Shown: positions 48,015 through 56,968 of the stretch, piece after piece | How positions within the stretch are numbered: the first letter of the stretch is position 1 | How the letters are laid out: the number at the start of each line of letters is the position of its first letter | Assembly: GCA_021795395.1 (NCBI GenBank) | Contig: JAJYPN010000008.1 | Location: 1 to 64,000 of the forward strand | Direction: 5' to 3' | Source: Pseudomonadota bacterium | Lineage (GTDB): Bacteria; Pseudomonadota; Gammaproteobacteria; Burkholderiales; Sulfuriferulaceae | Length of the DNA: 64,000 nucleotides | Notes under the pieces: model-generated | Database searches by the model: none | Told to the model about the DNA's origin: nothing | The model's input: only the letters and a program-made list of their open reading frames with translations | Translations under genes and position numbers: made by a program

Positions 48015-49151
48015 TTACAGCAAACCTGCGCCGATATTCTCACCGGCCATCTGCCGTTTTACGTTTTCCACGTCCTTGCGGGCGAGTGCGAACGGGAAGG
48101 AAAAGATGTCGGTAGGACTGGAATCTCCGTAAGGCCGATTGCAGGCCGATACTTCTTCATCGTCTTTGCCCGGGCAACCGGAGGTCTGGAACGGCTTGCC
48201 CGAATTGACCAGACCCGCCAGTTCGTCTTCCACCAGACCGAAATCGATTACAGCGCCGTTTTCGTCGAACAGCATCTTGCTGACATGGCCGCCGGCGTAG
48301 TCGATGATGAAACGGGCCAGTTGCACGCGCCGCCATTGGCCGCGATCGCAGGCCGGCCAGTCTTCCATCATCGAGCCTTGTTCGGGGAAGAAGGCGAACA
48401 TGTGATTGTGGCCGCCCATGTCCTTGATTTTTTGACAGACTTCCAGTATTTCCTGTTCGGTTTCGCCCATCCCGCAAATCAGGTGCGCGCCGAATTTTTC
48501 CGGGCCGAAAATCTCGGCTGCCCATTCGATGGCCTGCCAGTATTTTTCAAAGCGGTGCGGGCTGTCTACCGATTTGCCGCGGGTGCGCTCGAAAATGGCC
48601 GGCGTGACCGCGTCCAGCGCGACGGTAAAGATATCTGCGCCCATTTCTTTCAGATGCTGCAAATCTTTCTTTTCCATGGTCGTCGGGTTGGAGAGGATGG
48701 AAACCGGAATGTGCGGCAATTCCTTCATCCACTTGTCCAATAGCACGAAGGTATCGGAATCGGAATTCGGATGCGTGATCATCGAAATGCACATGCGCTG
48801 GAACTGGCCTTTGTCGTTACCCAGCTTGACGCGCTCGATCACGTCGTCATAGCGCGCAGTCGGCCATTCCACACGGATAAAGTTGCGGTCCGCATAATCG
48901 CGCGTCTCTTCCCTATGCCGCGCCAGTCCGCAATAGGTGCAATTGGCGCGGCAGCCTTCGGGATAGGTGACCAGCAGGTTCAGGCAATTGGTACAGGCGG
49001 TGCGATGCATGTTGCCCGGTACGAGGCCCAGAGTGATCGCTGCCGCCGTACTCATCTGCACATATTCGGGCGAACGCATTTCGGGCGTTTTGACGTGATA
49101 ATCAGGCCGATAGAATTGCACTACCTGGGGTTGATCTAAAACTGCGCTCAT
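48015..49151 (-). CDS. Radical SAM lipoyl synthase-type protein (LipS1/LipS2 family)
   Basis: 378 residues, one of two radical SAM enzymes thought to insert the two sulfurs into octanoyl-protein in the sHdr-associated lipoate pathway. Radical SAM cluster motif CRANCTYC (C67, C71, C74) with an extra CTNC pair (C53, C56) just before it, likely for an auxiliary cluster. Strong AAGGAG ribosome binding site. Last gene of the operon. Which of LipS1 and LipS2 it is cannot be decided from the sequence alone. Confidence 0.85.
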   Translation of the reverse strand: MSAVLDQPQVVQFYRPDYHVKTPEMRSPEYVQMSTAAAITLGLVPGNMHRTACTNCLNLLVTYPEGCRANCTYCGLARHREETRDYADRNFIRVEWPTARYDDVIERVKLGNDKGQFQRMCISMITHPNSDSDTFVLLDKWMKELPHIPVSILSNPTTMEKKDLQHLKEMGADIFTVALDAVTPAIFERTRGKSVDSPHRFEKYWQAIEWAAEIFGPEKFGAHLICGMGETEQEILEVCQKIKDMGGHNHMFAFFPEQGSMMEDWPACDRGQWRRVQLARFIIDYAGGHVSKMLFDENGAVIDFGLVEDELAGLVNSGKPFQTSGCPGKDDEEVSACNRPYGDSSPTDIFSFPFALARKDVENVKRQMAGENIGAGLL

Positions 49152-49185
49152 GCGGTTCTCCTTACAAGATAGAGTTATGAATACG

Positions 49186-50253
49186 TTATGCTACAAAATA
49201 GTCGGGAAAGGCGATCCACGCCTTGCGGTGCAGTTCGTCGTTTTGCGCCGCTTCGGTCTGCCAATACTGATTCAGCCAGCGACGCCGCTCTACCGCCCGA
49301 TTGAGCGTGACTTCGAATTGATCGCGTATGTCTTCTTCAAAATCGGCCAGCGCGCCAACTTGTGCGCCCTGCAAATACGCTGCCGCAGCCTGCCCGGCTC
49401 GTTCGCCGGAGAGGACGGCGGCCGAAATCCCGGCGCCGGTAATCGGATGCGTCAATCCGGCGGCATCGCCGGTAAACAATACGTTATCGACAACCAGATG
49501 CTCGCGCATTCCGCCGACAGGAATCGCGCCGCCGGTGCGATAAACGATCTGCTCGCCGACGAGGTCTTGCGCCACCAGTTGTTTGTGCAATGCATCCAGC
49601 GGCGCCTTCATATCGTCCGCGTAACGTTTGTCCAGGCCCAGACCCAGATTCGCCCACTTGCCTTTGGGAAACAGCCAGGCATAGCCGCCGGGATAGTCGG
49701 CCGACAGCCAGATATCCGTGTCGGCGTATTCGTGCGTAAGCGGCACGGTATATTGCCGCGTGCTGACGAGTTCCAGTTCAGGCAGATGCAGCGCCGCAGC
49801 GACCGCCGAATGAGGGCCGTCGGCGGCGACGAGCAGTCGGTAATCCACTGTCGCATCGCCATCGGCCGTCTTGATCCGTGCACGATGGCAACTGTGGTCG
49901 AGTCCGTTCAAACGGCTGTTCATCCACAACTCCGCGCCGTATCGGCGGGCCTGCTGCGCGAGCGCCTGGTCGAACGCGGCGCGATCTATCATCAAACCCG
50001 GGAATGCCGTATCTTCCATCGAACCCGACGGCAAGTAGCTTTTCATACCGCGTATCGCCTGATAGATGACGCCGTCGCATTGGGCGTACGTGCCCAGCGG
50101 CAGGGGAATGAATTCCGCACATTGCACGGGTACGCCTATTTCGTGGCGCCGGTCTATTGCGATGACTGACAACCCCTTTGCTGCTGCCGCTGCCGCTGCC
50201 GCAGCACCGGCGGGTCCGAGTCCGATAATCAGAACGTCCGCCTTGCTGTTCAT
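49186..50253 (-). CDS. lipT: LipT-like FAD-dependent oxidoreductase (geranylgeranyl-reductase family)
   Basis: 355 residues with an N-terminal FAD motif (IIGLGPAGAAAAAAA), a mid ADGPHSAVA segment and GDAAGLTHPITGAGISAAVLSGERAG, the C-terminal FAD motif of the geranylgeranyl-reductase family. In sHdr loci this flavoprotein is proposed to supply electrons to the LipS enzymes. Overlaps the ligase gene by 4 bases. Also annotated generally as an NAD(P)/FAD oxidoreductase. Confidence 0.82.
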   Translation of the reverse strand: MNSKADVLIIGLGPAGAAAAAAAAAKGLSVIAIDRRHEIGVPVQCAEFIPLPLGTYAQCDGVIYQAIRGMKSYLPSGSMEDTAFPGLMIDRAAFDQALAQQARRYGAELWMNSRLNGLDHSCHRARIKTADGDATVDYRLLVAADGPHSAVAAALHLPELELVSTRQYTVPLTHEYADTDIWLSADYPGGYAWLFPKGKWANLGLGLDKRYADDMKAPLDALHKQLVAQDLVGEQIVYRTGGAIPVGGMREHLVVDNVLFTGDAAGLTHPITGAGISAAVLSGERAGQAAAAYLQGAQVGALADFEEDIRDQFEVTLNRAVERRRWLNQYWQTEAAQNDELHRKAWIAFPDYFVA

Positions 50254-51329
50254 GCTATCACTCCCGATGTCGCCAGCGCTTCGCCTAACAGGCTGACCAC
50301 ATCCTCAGGCGCCAATGTCAGCATATCGACGGTACGTTCCTGGAAAAACTCAAGTACGATCGTTTCCATTCGTTCGGCGGCGCTATCCCGCAATGCCGCT
50401 TCCAGATCGATCAGGGTGCGGCGCGGACTGATAAATACATCGCCGCTGAACCAAACCTGTTTAAGGCGCTGATGTGTCTGGTCGTAAGCGATATTCACGC
50501 GCAACATGCCGCCGCCGAATTTACGCACTGCGGTCAAGACGGGTCTGTCTGCGGCCGGTTGCGTCAGCATATCCACCCAATCGGGGTGATCGATCTGCGT
50601 CAGCGCTTCGGCATATAGTTCCTGTTCCTGCGGATTGAGCTCGCCCGGATTCATTTCGACATCGAATTCCTCCGCCAGCGCGTCCGCAATCAACGCGATC
50701 ACAGTATTTCTTGCCGGCACACTGCCCGTTAATTCGGCAAGGCTGGTCACACGCTCGCGCGCCGACGCTATCGCCTTGTCCGATAATTTTTCCGCCGGAA
50801 TATTCAATACGCGCAACATTAATTCGACATCGAAATCGATGAGCAACGTACCCTGATACATCAAGGCGTCGCCGTCGAAAGCGCCGCCGGTGCCGCCTAT
50901 TTTCCTTCCATGAACTTCCAGATCGTTGCGTGGGCGGAATTGGGCGGCAATACCCAGTCGCGAAATGCCGCCGGCAACGGCAACGCAAATGCGCCGGGCA
51001 ATCGCGGTCATATCGGCGGTACCGAGTTCGTGCTTGTGCAAATACAGCTCCCAGCCTAATTGACGGTCATCGCAATAGAGCGCTCCGCCGCCGGTAATGC
51101 GCCTTTGCACTGTAATCGCATGGTTGCGGCAATAGTCCAGATCGAGTTCCTGGGCAGCGCTCTGATGAAAACCGAGCAATGCCGACGGCTGAAATCCCAG
51201 AAAACGCAAGGTGCTGGGGGTAATACCCTGCTGGCGTCCCGTCAACAGGGACTGATTTAATGCTATGTTCTCTGCCGCCGGGCGTATTCCGGTATCCAGC
51301 AAGCGCCAGACGGGTCGATTTGACGCCAT
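50250..51329 (-). CDS. Lipoate-protein ligase, sLpl(AB) type
   Basis: 359 residues: a catalytic LplA-type domain (about 1-245) with the substrate-binding RRITGGGALYCDD motif and a lysine-containing HGRKIGGTGG loop, plus a C-terminal accessory domain (about 265-355). This is the two-domain form found with sHdr genes, expected to attach octanoate or lipoate to LbpA. The neighbouring lipS genes support that substrate over the usual dehydrogenase complexes. Confidence 0.87.
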   Translation of the reverse strand: MASNRPVWRLLDTGIRPAAENIALNQSLLTGRQQGITPSTLRFLGFQPSALLGFHQSAAQELDLDYCRNHAITVQRRITGGGALYCDDRQLGWELYLHKHELGTADMTAIARRICVAVAGGISRLGIAAQFRPRNDLEVHGRKIGGTGGAFDGDALMYQGTLLIDFDVELMLRVLNIPAEKLSDKAIASARERVTSLAELTGSVPARNTVIALIADALAEEFDVEMNPGELNPQEQELYAEALTQIDHPDWVDMLTQPAADRPVLTAVRKFGGGMLRVNIAYDQTHQRLKQVWFSGDVFISPRRTLIDLEAALRDSAAERMETIVLEFFQERTVDMLTLAPEDVVSLLGEALATSGVIA

Positions 51330-51330
51330 G

Positions 51331-52503
51331 TCAGCTGCAACATCCGCCGACTGCTTCCGGCATTCCGCTGGTCACCACCTTTATCCCCGCCAGCGCGCCG
51401 CCGAAGCCTGGGCGTTTCGCGCGCTCGTGCGCGATGACACGTTCGATATCGACTTGCAAGCCCGATTCGCTGGTTTCTATCGCCATGACTTCGTCGCCGA
51501 TAGCGATGGAACAGCAGGCTGGCGTTACGCGCACATTGCGTTCCAGCCGCACCGCCAGTTCGACCATGCCGTCTGAGGGATGAGCGATACCGTTCAGCCC
51601 CGCCATCACCGCATAGCTGTCGATTTCCATTTTGGCGCGGCCGGGCGGACGCGCGCAGCCCAGCAGTAATGGCACATCAGGCAGAGCCTTGCGCGCATCC
51701 ATGAAGAACCGGCCCACTTCGCTGCTCTGCGGCGTGACGAACGGGCGATTTTCCGGTGCGTAAAACGGCATGACCACTACCAGCACGACGGCTTGCGGCG
51801 TATGCCTTCTGATCATTTCCAGCGCATTCCATTCGCCGAGCAAATTGCCGTAATGCAAGCCTATGACTATGTGCGGCACCACCTTGAGCGTCGTCGAGAC
51901 CAGGTATTCCAGCGTTTTTTCAAAATCGTCCACCGTACGGCGCAGATGATAGACCTGCGTGATGGTATCCTGCGAGCCGATAACATCCATCATGGCCGCA
52001 TCGATTCCGCAATCCTCCATGCGACGCGCAATATCCATATCGACCAGTGCGGTATGCATGGCTATTTTAAAATTCGGAAACGTATCCTTGATACGGCGTA
52101 TGGTCGAATAATAATCGCCATATTCAACTTCATTGCGATGGTTCGATCCGCCCGTCAGCAACATCCCCTGTGCTCCGCCGTTGATCTGCTCATTGACGGT
52201 GCGCCATAAATCTTCCGGTGTTCTTGCCGCGATCATCGGTTCCAGAATTTTGGCTTTGCAGTGATCGCACTGTAACTTGCAGTCGCCGCCGGTAATCGAG
52301 ATCGCCGGCCACGCACTTTTTCCGCAACCGCTAATTTCGGAGCTGGCATAGGCTTTAAAGGTGGGCGTATAAAAGTTGACGCGGCCGATGTGATCGCCCG
52401 CCATGCCTGCAAACTGTTTCTGCATGCCGCTTACCAGACCGGCATCCAGATCGATACCTTCCAGCGGTTCTACCCGCTCGATAACTTCCAGCCAATTACT
52501 CAT
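51331..52503 (-). CDS. Radical SAM lipoyl synthase-type protein (LipS1/LipS2 family)
   Basis: 390 residues, second radical SAM enzyme of the lipoate pathway. Cluster motif CKLQCDHC (C75, C79, C82); SAM-binding GGSNHR-like stretch; additional Cys near the C-terminus (ACCS, GGCCS) may bind an auxiliary cluster. First gene of the assembly unit; only one base separates its stop from the ligase start. No Shine-Dalgarno is visible because a repeat ends 5 bases upstream of the ATG. Confidence 0.85.
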   Translation of the reverse strand: MSNWLEVIERVEPLEGIDLDAGLVSGMQKQFAGMAGDHIGRVNFYTPTFKAYASSEISGCGKSAWPAISITGGDCKLQCDHCKAKILEPMIAARTPEDLWRTVNEQINGGAQGMLLTGGSNHRNEVEYGDYYSTIRRIKDTFPNFKIAMHTALVDMDIARRMEDCGIDAAMMDVIGSQDTITQVYHLRRTVDDFEKTLEYLVSTTLKVVPHIVIGLHYGNLLGEWNALEMIRRHTPQAVVLVVVMPFYAPENRPFVTPQSSEVGRFFMDARKALPDVPLLLGCARPPGRAKMEIDSYAVMAGLNGIAHPSDGMVELAVRLERNVRVTPACCSIAIGDEVMAIETSESGLQVDIERVIAHERAKRPGFGGALAGIKVVTSGMPEAVGGCCS

Positions 52504-52508
52504 GCTTA

Positions 52509-52774
52509 GGGCTCGCTAATAAATAACATGGACATACGCTGGGGTTGTTTTGGGCGCAGACCAAGGCGCAGGACGCGCGGTTGTGTCATTCACAACAAGC
52601 GGCTTGCAACACCGGTATGCGCCCAAAACAACTCCAGCCCGGAGGGTTACTGCGTATTCGCGCGTCTGCGGCGTTGCAAAGCTTGCTAATGGAATAACCA
52701 TACGCTGCGCTTCGCGCCTTGCATCCATCGCGCCTACGCAGTAACGTTTGTTCAAGTTATTCATTAACGAGCCC
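52509..52774. repeat. MITE-like repeat, long copy (266 bp), at the start of the lip unit
   Basis: Same family as 25020-25198. Ends GGGCTCGCTAATAAATAAC and CGAGCCC-containing complement match at 19 of 22 positions. Inner pair TTGTTTTGGGCGCA...TGCGCCCAAAACAA. It differs from the short copy by an added interior segment of about 90 bases that resembles a further nested repeat. Flanks TTA and ATA. Lies between the terminator after lbpA1 and the first lip gene. Confidence 0.75.
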
Positions 52775-52814
52775 ATAGCCTTAATCCCTGATTACAACAG
52801 GGTCTTGCGCCTCA

Positions 52815-52847
52815 AGAAAACAATAGGGGCGATAAATCACCCCTATT
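52815..52847 (-). terminator. Rho-independent terminator after lbpA1
   Basis: Read leftward: AATAGGGG-(10 bases)-CCCCTATT followed by GTTTTCTT. It lies 72 bases beyond the lbpA1 stop and 41 bases before the repeat, and splits the hdr-lbpA genes from the lip genes. Confidence 0.8.
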
Positions 52848-52918
52848 ATCCTTATTTTCCAACCGATTTTGCCTGGTTGGAATCGTTCGCGTGACCGAAG
52901 CATACGGCCTGCGGACAG

Positions 52919-53356
52919 TTAGCAGCCGCCGAATCCGTCCGCATTCATTTTTGCTTCAAAGCCACTTGCGACAGCAGCGCCAGTTACCAGAGAGCCGGAT
53001 TCGCCTTCCCAGTTGGTGGGTTTCATTTTAACCAGCCAGCCGCTACCGTAAGGATCGTGGTTAATGGTGCCGGGTTTTGCCGCCACATCAGCGTTAGTCG
53101 CAATTATTTCGCCCGTAACCGGGGCCTTGACTGGTCCGACCCATTTACCGGATTCTACGGTACATACCGATTTGTTCTGCTCGATTTCCTTACCTGCCTT
53201 TTTGGGGGTGTAGGAAACGATTTCGCCGGCCAGCGAGCAGGCATATCCGGTCATCCCTATGGTCAAAGTGCCGTCCGCTTCTCGCCGCGCCCATACGTTA
53301 TTGTCAACGTTATAGTAAAGATCGTCCGGAAGGTTGCAACCACGTACTGTCGCCAT
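52919..53356 (-). CDS. lbpA: Lipoate-binding protein LbpA (GcvH-like), first copy
   Basis: 145-residue lipoyl carrier that works with the Hdr-like complex in cytoplasmic sulfur oxidation, and not as glycine-cleavage H protein. GcvH fold with lipoylation Lys71 in VESGKWVGPV (glycine-cleavage H proteins have a different surrounding sequence). Cys at positions 7, 40, 65 and the very C-terminal residue 145 are unusual for H proteins. Strong GAGGAG site. A terminator follows. Confidence 0.93.
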   Translation of the reverse strand: MATVRGCNLPDDLYYNVDNNVWARREADGTLTIGMTGYACSLAGEIVSYTPKKAGKEIEQNKSVCTVESGKWVGPVKAPVTGEIIATNADVAAKPGTINHDPYGSGWLVKMKPTNWEGESGSLVTGAAVASGFEAKMNADGFGGC

Positions 53357-53419
53357 ACTTATTTCTCCTCAAATTTAAATACAAAAAATTACCCGTAAAA
53401 TTTTGCTGATTACCTAATT

Positions 53420-53815
53420 TCAAAAAAACATGGATTTGTCACAAGCCAATATCAGATCGGCCATTTTGCCCGCGTTCGCAATTTCATCCACTTCGTCGAT
53501 GATATCGGTATCGCTAAGCTTATAACCCGGCATGGCCGGCTTGCACAGGTATAATCTTACCCCAGCTGATTTTGCATCACGAATAAATTCTATAATTGTT
53601 TTACCGCCTTCCATGGCAGCCAGGTTTTCGGCGATACCGTTCTGCCCCAGTTTAACGCCTTCCATGGTAAGGAATACGCTCACCTCGGCGTCCATGGAGG
53701 CCAATATCGCGCTGATATAAAAGGGCGTAGCGCAACGGTGCGGGGTAGAAGGCCCGCTGCTCATCACGATTACCACCGATTTTTCTTCGTTGTCCAGGTA
53801 ATGTTCGTCTGACAT
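53420..53815 (-). CDS. DsrE-family sulfur carrier
   Basis: 131-residue DsrE/DsrF-like protein with a SGPSTPHRCATPFY N-terminus and Cys28, Cys91 (LCKPAM) and Cys125 (ACDK) that could carry persulfide. It lies between the two lbpA genes with an ATG directly after the lbpA2 stop (TAAATG). It likely passes sulfur within the sHdr system. It is distinct from the DsrE-like protein at 60315-60824. Confidence 0.85.
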   Translation of the reverse strand: MSDEHYLDNEEKSVVIVMSSGPSTPHRCATPFYISAILASMDAEVSVFLTMEGVKLGQNGIAENLAAMEGGKTIIEFIRDAKSAGVRLYLCKPAMPGYKLSDTDIIDEVDEIANAGKMADLILACDKSMFF

Positions 53816-54262
53816 TTATCGCGCGCCTCGTTCGCAGTGTATATCTTCCTTACGCGCGCGTTCGCAATATCCGGACTGCGCTTCATTTCCCGTAATCATG
53901 CCGGCCAGCGCTTCTTCCGGAGTGCCGGTAGGGCGGACCCGAGCTATCCAGGCTTCGTAAGGTTCGATGTTGAGCAGATTCGGGTCTTCGAGCACATTTT
54001 GATTGGCTTCTTCGATGGTGCAATCGAAGACATTGGGGACCGGGCCGGCCCATTTACCGCTTTCTATGGTTGCTACGGGCTTTCCTATCGGTCTCAAGGT
54101 TCCTGGTCTGCGTACACGGACATGCAGTATCTTACCTGCGACCGTCTGGGAAATATCCGTCATGCCGACCGTCAGGCTGCCATCTTCTTCCCGACGCGCC
54201 CAAATCTGATATTGATCATCGTAGTATAATTCTGATCTAAACTCGCAGCCGTTACAATCCAT
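53816..54262 (-). CDS. lbpA: Lipoate-binding protein LbpA, second copy
   Basis: 148 residues from the ATG at 54262, chosen over a TTG at 54316 because it aligns with the other LbpA (MDCNGCEFRSELYY.D.Y.IWARRE). Lipoylation Lys70 in IESGKWAGPV. It carries Cys3 and Cys6 near the start and Cys in the C-terminal tail (SGYCERARKEDIHCERG). Two LbpA forms are known in some sHdr-bearing bacteria; their separate roles are not established. Confidence 0.9.
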   Translation of the reverse strand: MDCNGCEFRSELYYDDQYQIWARREEDGSLTVGMTDISQTVAGKILHVRVRRPGTLRPIGKPVATIESGKWAGPVPNVFDCTIEEANQNVLEDPNLLNIEPYEAWIARVRPTGTPEEALAGMITGNEAQSGYCERARKEDIHCERGAR

Positions 54263-54351
54263 AGCTTCATGCACTCGGGCAAATTGATTAATATGGTTCA
54301 AGCAAACGGACAGCAAGCGCCCAAGCGCTCGCTTTAACCGTTTTCAATGTT

Positions 54352-55263
54352 TTAAACCACGCCCTTATCGTGCAGAAAGTCCAGGGAATCACTTACGTTC
54401 TCATGTACGCCCAGTTTACGTGCAGACAATCCCATGGCCAGACCGAGCAATTGCGTAAAATACAGAATCTTGACTTGAGTTTTGATACCGAATTCCGTTT
54501 CGGCGCGCACCTGGTGCATTTCCAGCCCGGAATGGCAGGTCGGGCATTCGGTGGCGATCACTTCGGCGCCAGCATCTTCAGCCGCCTGAATGATATTCAA
54601 TACCAATTGGGTCGAGGTATCGGCATCGGAAAGCGTATGCGCGCCGCCACAACACGCCGTTTTCAACGGGAAATCGACATTGACTGCGCCTGCGGCAGCC
54701 AGCAGGTCGTCCATGAAATGTGGCTTGTAGCTGGATTCACTACCGTGACCCTGATCCTTTTCAGGAAATATCTGGCGCGGACGCGTATACATACACCCGT
54801 AGTAATTGGCTATCTTGATGCCGTTCAAACTTTTGGAAATCTTTTGTTTGATCCCGTCCGTGCCCAAATCTTCCATCAGCCATTCCAGCAAATGGATAGT
54901 GCGCACGTCGCCCTTATAGACCGGATCGTCGGATTTTTTTGCCAGATCCTGCAAGGTATTCAGCGTATCCTTGGACGTCGCCAATTCGTATTCGGCTTTT
55001 TTGAGGTTGTTATAGCAACCATTGCAAGGCGCCATCACCGTATCGTATCCCATTTGCTCACCGGTTATCGCCATGACGCGTGCGGACATATAGGTTTGCA
55101 GCATGGGATGGATATTTTTGACTTCCATGGCGCCGCAACAGTTCCAGTCATGCACGGTTTCCATTTCCAGGCCCAGGCTTTTTACCAATGCACGGGTAGA
55201 CCGGTCATACGGGCCGCCGGAGCCTTCCAGCGCGCATCCGGGATAATAGGCTACTTTAGCCAT
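54352..55263 (-). CDS. hdrB2: sHdrB2, heterodisulfide reductase-like subunit B
   Basis: 303 residues with two CCG domains, the non-cubane or cubane cluster sites of HdrB-type subunits: PGC...WNCCGA...CNGC and GCM...TACCGGAH...CPTC. Predicted catalytic subunit that handles disulfide or persulfide chemistry. Overlaps hdrC2 by 8 bases. Confidence 0.93.
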   Translation of the reverse strand: MAKVAYYPGCALEGSGGPYDRSTRALVKSLGLEMETVHDWNCCGAMEVKNIHPMLQTYMSARVMAITGEQMGYDTVMAPCNGCYNNLKKAEYELATSKDTLNTLQDLAKKSDDPVYKGDVRTIHLLEWLMEDLGTDGIKQKISKSLNGIKIANYYGCMYTRPRQIFPEKDQGHGSESSYKPHFMDDLLAAAGAVNVDFPLKTACCGGAHTLSDADTSTQLVLNIIQAAEDAGAEVIATECPTCHSGLEMHQVRAETEFGIKTQVKILYFTQLLGLAMGLSARKLGVHENVSDSLDFLHDKGVV

Positions 55264-56026
55264 GAGTGAACTCCTTTTGTTCTTTCACATATTGGCTTAG
55301 CACTTCACCAGTGCGGCCCCACGATTTTGTTTTGGGCTTGAATATCATCGACAAGCCCATATGCATCGAATGCATAAGCGGTGTGCGCGTCAGAAACCTG
55401 AACACATTACCTTTGCGCAAATCGGTCCATTTGTTCATCCGCGCAACGAATATGCCCAACCAGCCGTGCAGCGCCATTTCTTTCAAATTCTGATTCGTAT
55501 TCTTGAAAAAATTCGTCATCACCTCAGAATCTTCAATTCGACCACGCACCAGGCATTGACGCGAAAATTCCTCATCGAATATAGTTGAGTTGGATTTTGC
55601 GCCAAATCCTTCAGCTTCTATCCAATGCGCCAGAGCTTTCATGACACCTTCAGGCTTGACGTCTTTAGGACAGATATTGGTGCATTTGTTGCACGATACG
55701 CACTGCCAGATGATATCTTTATCCTTAAGGATTTCATCTTTCAAGCCTAGCCGGGTCAGATAGATCCAGTACCGGGGATTGAAATCGGTGTTCTGCGCAT
55801 ACATCGTGCACGAGTTGGTGCATGAACCGCATTGCCAGCACCGGTGTACGTTTTCGGCTCCGGCATAGCTTTTTATGTGATCCTCGAATCCGTCATCATA
55901 CTCTTTGAGCGTACGCGGCAGGATCATGGTATTCCAGTGCCCCGAGACATCTACGCCATCGACCACCAGAGTGTCGCTGGTAACCAATCGGTTGGGATCA
56001 ATCAGCGTTTTTTCATGAATTGCCAT
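55256..56026 (-). CDS. hdrC2: sHdrC2, heterodisulfide reductase-like subunit C
   Basis: 256 residues from the ATG at 56026, which has a strong AGGAGA site; an earlier ATG (56059) is less likely. Two [4Fe-4S] motifs, CWQCGSCTNSC (C63, C66, C69, C73) and CVSCNKCTNIC (C109, C112, C115, C119), the ferredoxin-like electron wires of Hdr complexes. Operon with hdrB2. Confidence 0.92.
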   Translation of the reverse strand: MAIHEKTLIDPNRLVTSDTLVVDGVDVSGHWNTMILPRTLKEYDDGFEDHIKSYAGAENVHRCWQCGSCTNSCTMYAQNTDFNPRYWIYLTRLGLKDEILKDKDIIWQCVSCNKCTNICPKDVKPEGVMKALAHWIEAEGFGAKSNSTIFDEEFSRQCLVRGRIEDSEVMTNFFKNTNQNLKEMALHGWLGIFVARMNKWTDLRKGNVFRFLTRTPLMHSMHMGLSMIFKPKTKSWGRTGEVLSQYVKEQKEFTHG

Positions 56027-56095
56027 CAAGCTTCTCCTAAATTCTTCAATATCCGTCAAGCGGTCCCGGTTTTTAAAACGCCCGCATCGCTTTAC

Positions 56096-56968
56096 TCATG
56101 ATGCGAAATCTCGTTTTACTCTCGACAGACCTACCTTGGCGGGAGCATCAATCCCCAAAAATTTCTTTACATAATCGGCGGGTCCGCTTGCTCGACCGAA
56201 ATCCGCACTGAGCATGCCCTCAGCCATCGATCGGAAATACTCCGAGTAGGCCTGCGCCAGCATAAGATCGACCCAATAATGGACGTCCTTATACAAACCC
56301 TGCTCCGCCAGTTGTTCAGCCAACCAGACGCGTGCGCCTTCATAAGTTTCCGGACTGCTGCCCAAAGGTACTGTGGACATGGAATCATTACCGCGTATAA
56401 ATTCCCTGAGCGCGCCGCTTACGGTATTCTGATCCCATACCCATCGCGTCATCAGAGGATATTTCAGCGGATCATTAAAATGCAGCAGTTCCGCACCAAA
56501 ATCAAACATTGCACGCCGATTTTTAGCTGCGGCCTTACGCGCTTCCTTGTCCGATGCTTCATCTATGGCAACCAGTTCCGAAAAGCGCGACATACGGTCT
56601 TGCAAGGGGTTCTGACCATAGAGCAACTCTCTGATTGCAGCGACGGCGGATTGCGAACCCATCGTTGTAAAAACGAAATATACCCGGCGTCTTGCGGAAA
56701 ATACCGTTTCCAGCAGCGCTTCAACACCTTCCAGCGTCAATTGATCGATAGCGTCCTGTTTGAGCAGCAGGGAGAACAATTGGTGCTTCGCCTCCAGGCT
56801 GTTCAAAAAACCTTCTATGCCGCCATCCTCATCGGTATTATGCCTGAGTGCCGTATAGCGCTGCTGAAACTGTGCGGCATCGAGCGGCACTGACAGGCTC
56901 GCCGGAACGATCAAGTCAGTTTCACTTGCTGCCGCCGCGAGATCAGGCTGCTTTTTGAACCACAGCAT
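56096..56968 (-). CDS. sHdr-associated hypothetical protein (between hdrA and hdrC2)
   Basis: 290 residues, no Cys at all, no signal peptide, mainly helical. A protein of this type occupies this place in most sHdr loci and is taken as part of the complex or its assembly, without known function. It overlaps the end of hdrA by 26 bases, so it is translationally coupled. The absence of Cys argues against a metal or persulfide role of its own. Confidence 0.8.
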   Translation of the reverse strand: MLWFKKQPDLAAAASETDLIVPASLSVPLDAAQFQQRYTALRHNTDEDGGIEGFLNSLEAKHQLFSLLLKQDAIDQLTLEGVEALLETVFSARRRVYFVFTTMGSQSAVAAIRELLYGQNPLQDRMSRFSELVAIDEASDKEARKAAAKNRRAMFDFGAELLHFNDPLKYPLMTRWVWDQNTVSGALREFIRGNDSMSTVPLGSSPETYEGARVWLAEQLAEQGLYKDVHYWVDLMLAQAYSEYFRSMAEGMLSADFGRASGPADYVKKFLGIDAPAKVGLSRVKRDFAS

